Source of the DNA: Flagellimonas abyssi
Lineage (GTDB): Bacteria; Bacteroidota; Bacteroidia; Flavobacteriales; Flavobacteriaceae
NCBI RefSeq assembly: GCF_019457905.1
Contig: NZ_JAHZSV010000003.1
Span: 372,001 to 436,000 of the forward strand
DNA length: 64,000 nucleotides
Direction: 5' to 3'
Below the pieces are notes generated by a model, which was not told the DNA's origin, searched no databases, and was given only the letters and a program-made list of their open reading frames with translations. Below, piece by piece: positions 63,991 to 64,000 of this stretch. The position numbers and the translations under genes are program-made. The first letter of the stretch is position 1, and the number at the start of each line of letters is the position of its first letter.

Positions 63991-64000
63991 ATGAAAAAAT
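63991..64000 (+). CDS. Possible start of next gene
   Basis: ATGAAAAAAT opens 24 bases after the enoyl-CoA hydratase stop at the very end of the window. Only three codons are visible; MKK starts are typical of exported proteins, but nothing more can be said. Confidence 0.3.

Noticed and set aside
1-64000. tRNA, rRNA, prophage, insertion sequence, restriction or other defence genes
   Set aside because: No cloverleaf-like or rRNA sequence was noticed by eye and no transposase, integrase, phage or defence protein is encoded; a covariance-model scan would be needed to exclude small RNAs.

Overview
The window is chromosomal DNA of a marine-type member of the Flavobacteriaceae, closest in feel to Muricauda/Allomuricauda/Flagellimonas-like bacteria. 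This is inferred from gene families typical of Bacteroidetes (DUF2480, DUF2805/TIGR03643, DUF3078, DUF1460, ThuA, sortilin-like propellers), a type IX secretion C-terminal domain on the S8 protease, promoters of the TTTG-N20-TAnnTTTG type, the lack of Shine-Dalgarno sequences, and short dispersed repeats built on a GCTGAGCG-AGTCGAAG core. I see no rRNA, tRNA, CRISPR array, insertion sequence or prophage. Most of the window is ordinary core genome.

Layout. 1-2102: LytTR regulator (cut by the window start) and its LytS-like kinase. 2186-9530: rimK, two small unknown or membrane proteins, pepP, a 57-residue membrane protein, an unusual CDF-like transporter with a Cys-containing metal site, brnQ, a small Cys/His protein and thiL. 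9780-16732: a complete SUF iron-sulfur operon (A-type carrier, sufB, C, D, S, E, SufT-like DUF59, DUF2805, DUF2480). 16733-17283: an intergenic stretch with a composite repeat. 17284-25884: DUF3078 protein, hflX, M14 peptidase, endonuclease/phosphatase-family protein and a secreted S8 protease. 25885-26580: a second, inverted copy of the composite repeat.

26581-37430 is one long minus-strand block: exonuclease, ogt, CNNM/CBS protein, a serine hydrolase gene broken by an in-frame stop, and then the heme genes hemB, phzF, hemF, DUF6973, hemE, hemD, hemC and hemA (transcribed hemA to hemB). An AraC regulator is divergent from hemA, with a 21-bp perfect palindrome between them. hemH (42789) and hemJ (61053) lie further on, so eight enzymes taking glutamyl-tRNA to protoheme are within 31 kb; only hemL is missing.

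38531-64000: ThuA, DUF1460, a lipoprotein, MscS, hemH, DUF3050, MATE, two beta-propeller lipoproteins, a double zinc-ribbon membrane protein next to an SPFH-GYF protein, a P1 peptidase, DinB, a Gfo/Idh/MocA plus DUF1080 sugar pair, two tandem 1040-residue sortilin-like propellers, hemJ, an NtrY-like kinase and an enoyl-CoA hydratase.

The points most worth following are the repeat family (cores inverted in place, a palindrome nested at a fixed position, one core inside hemD), the unknown DUF6973 gene translationally coupled between hemE and hemF, the hemA/araC palindrome, the interrupted serine hydrolase, the Cys-site CDF-like transporter and the zinc-ribbon/SPFH pair. No clearly new defence or mobile system is visible.
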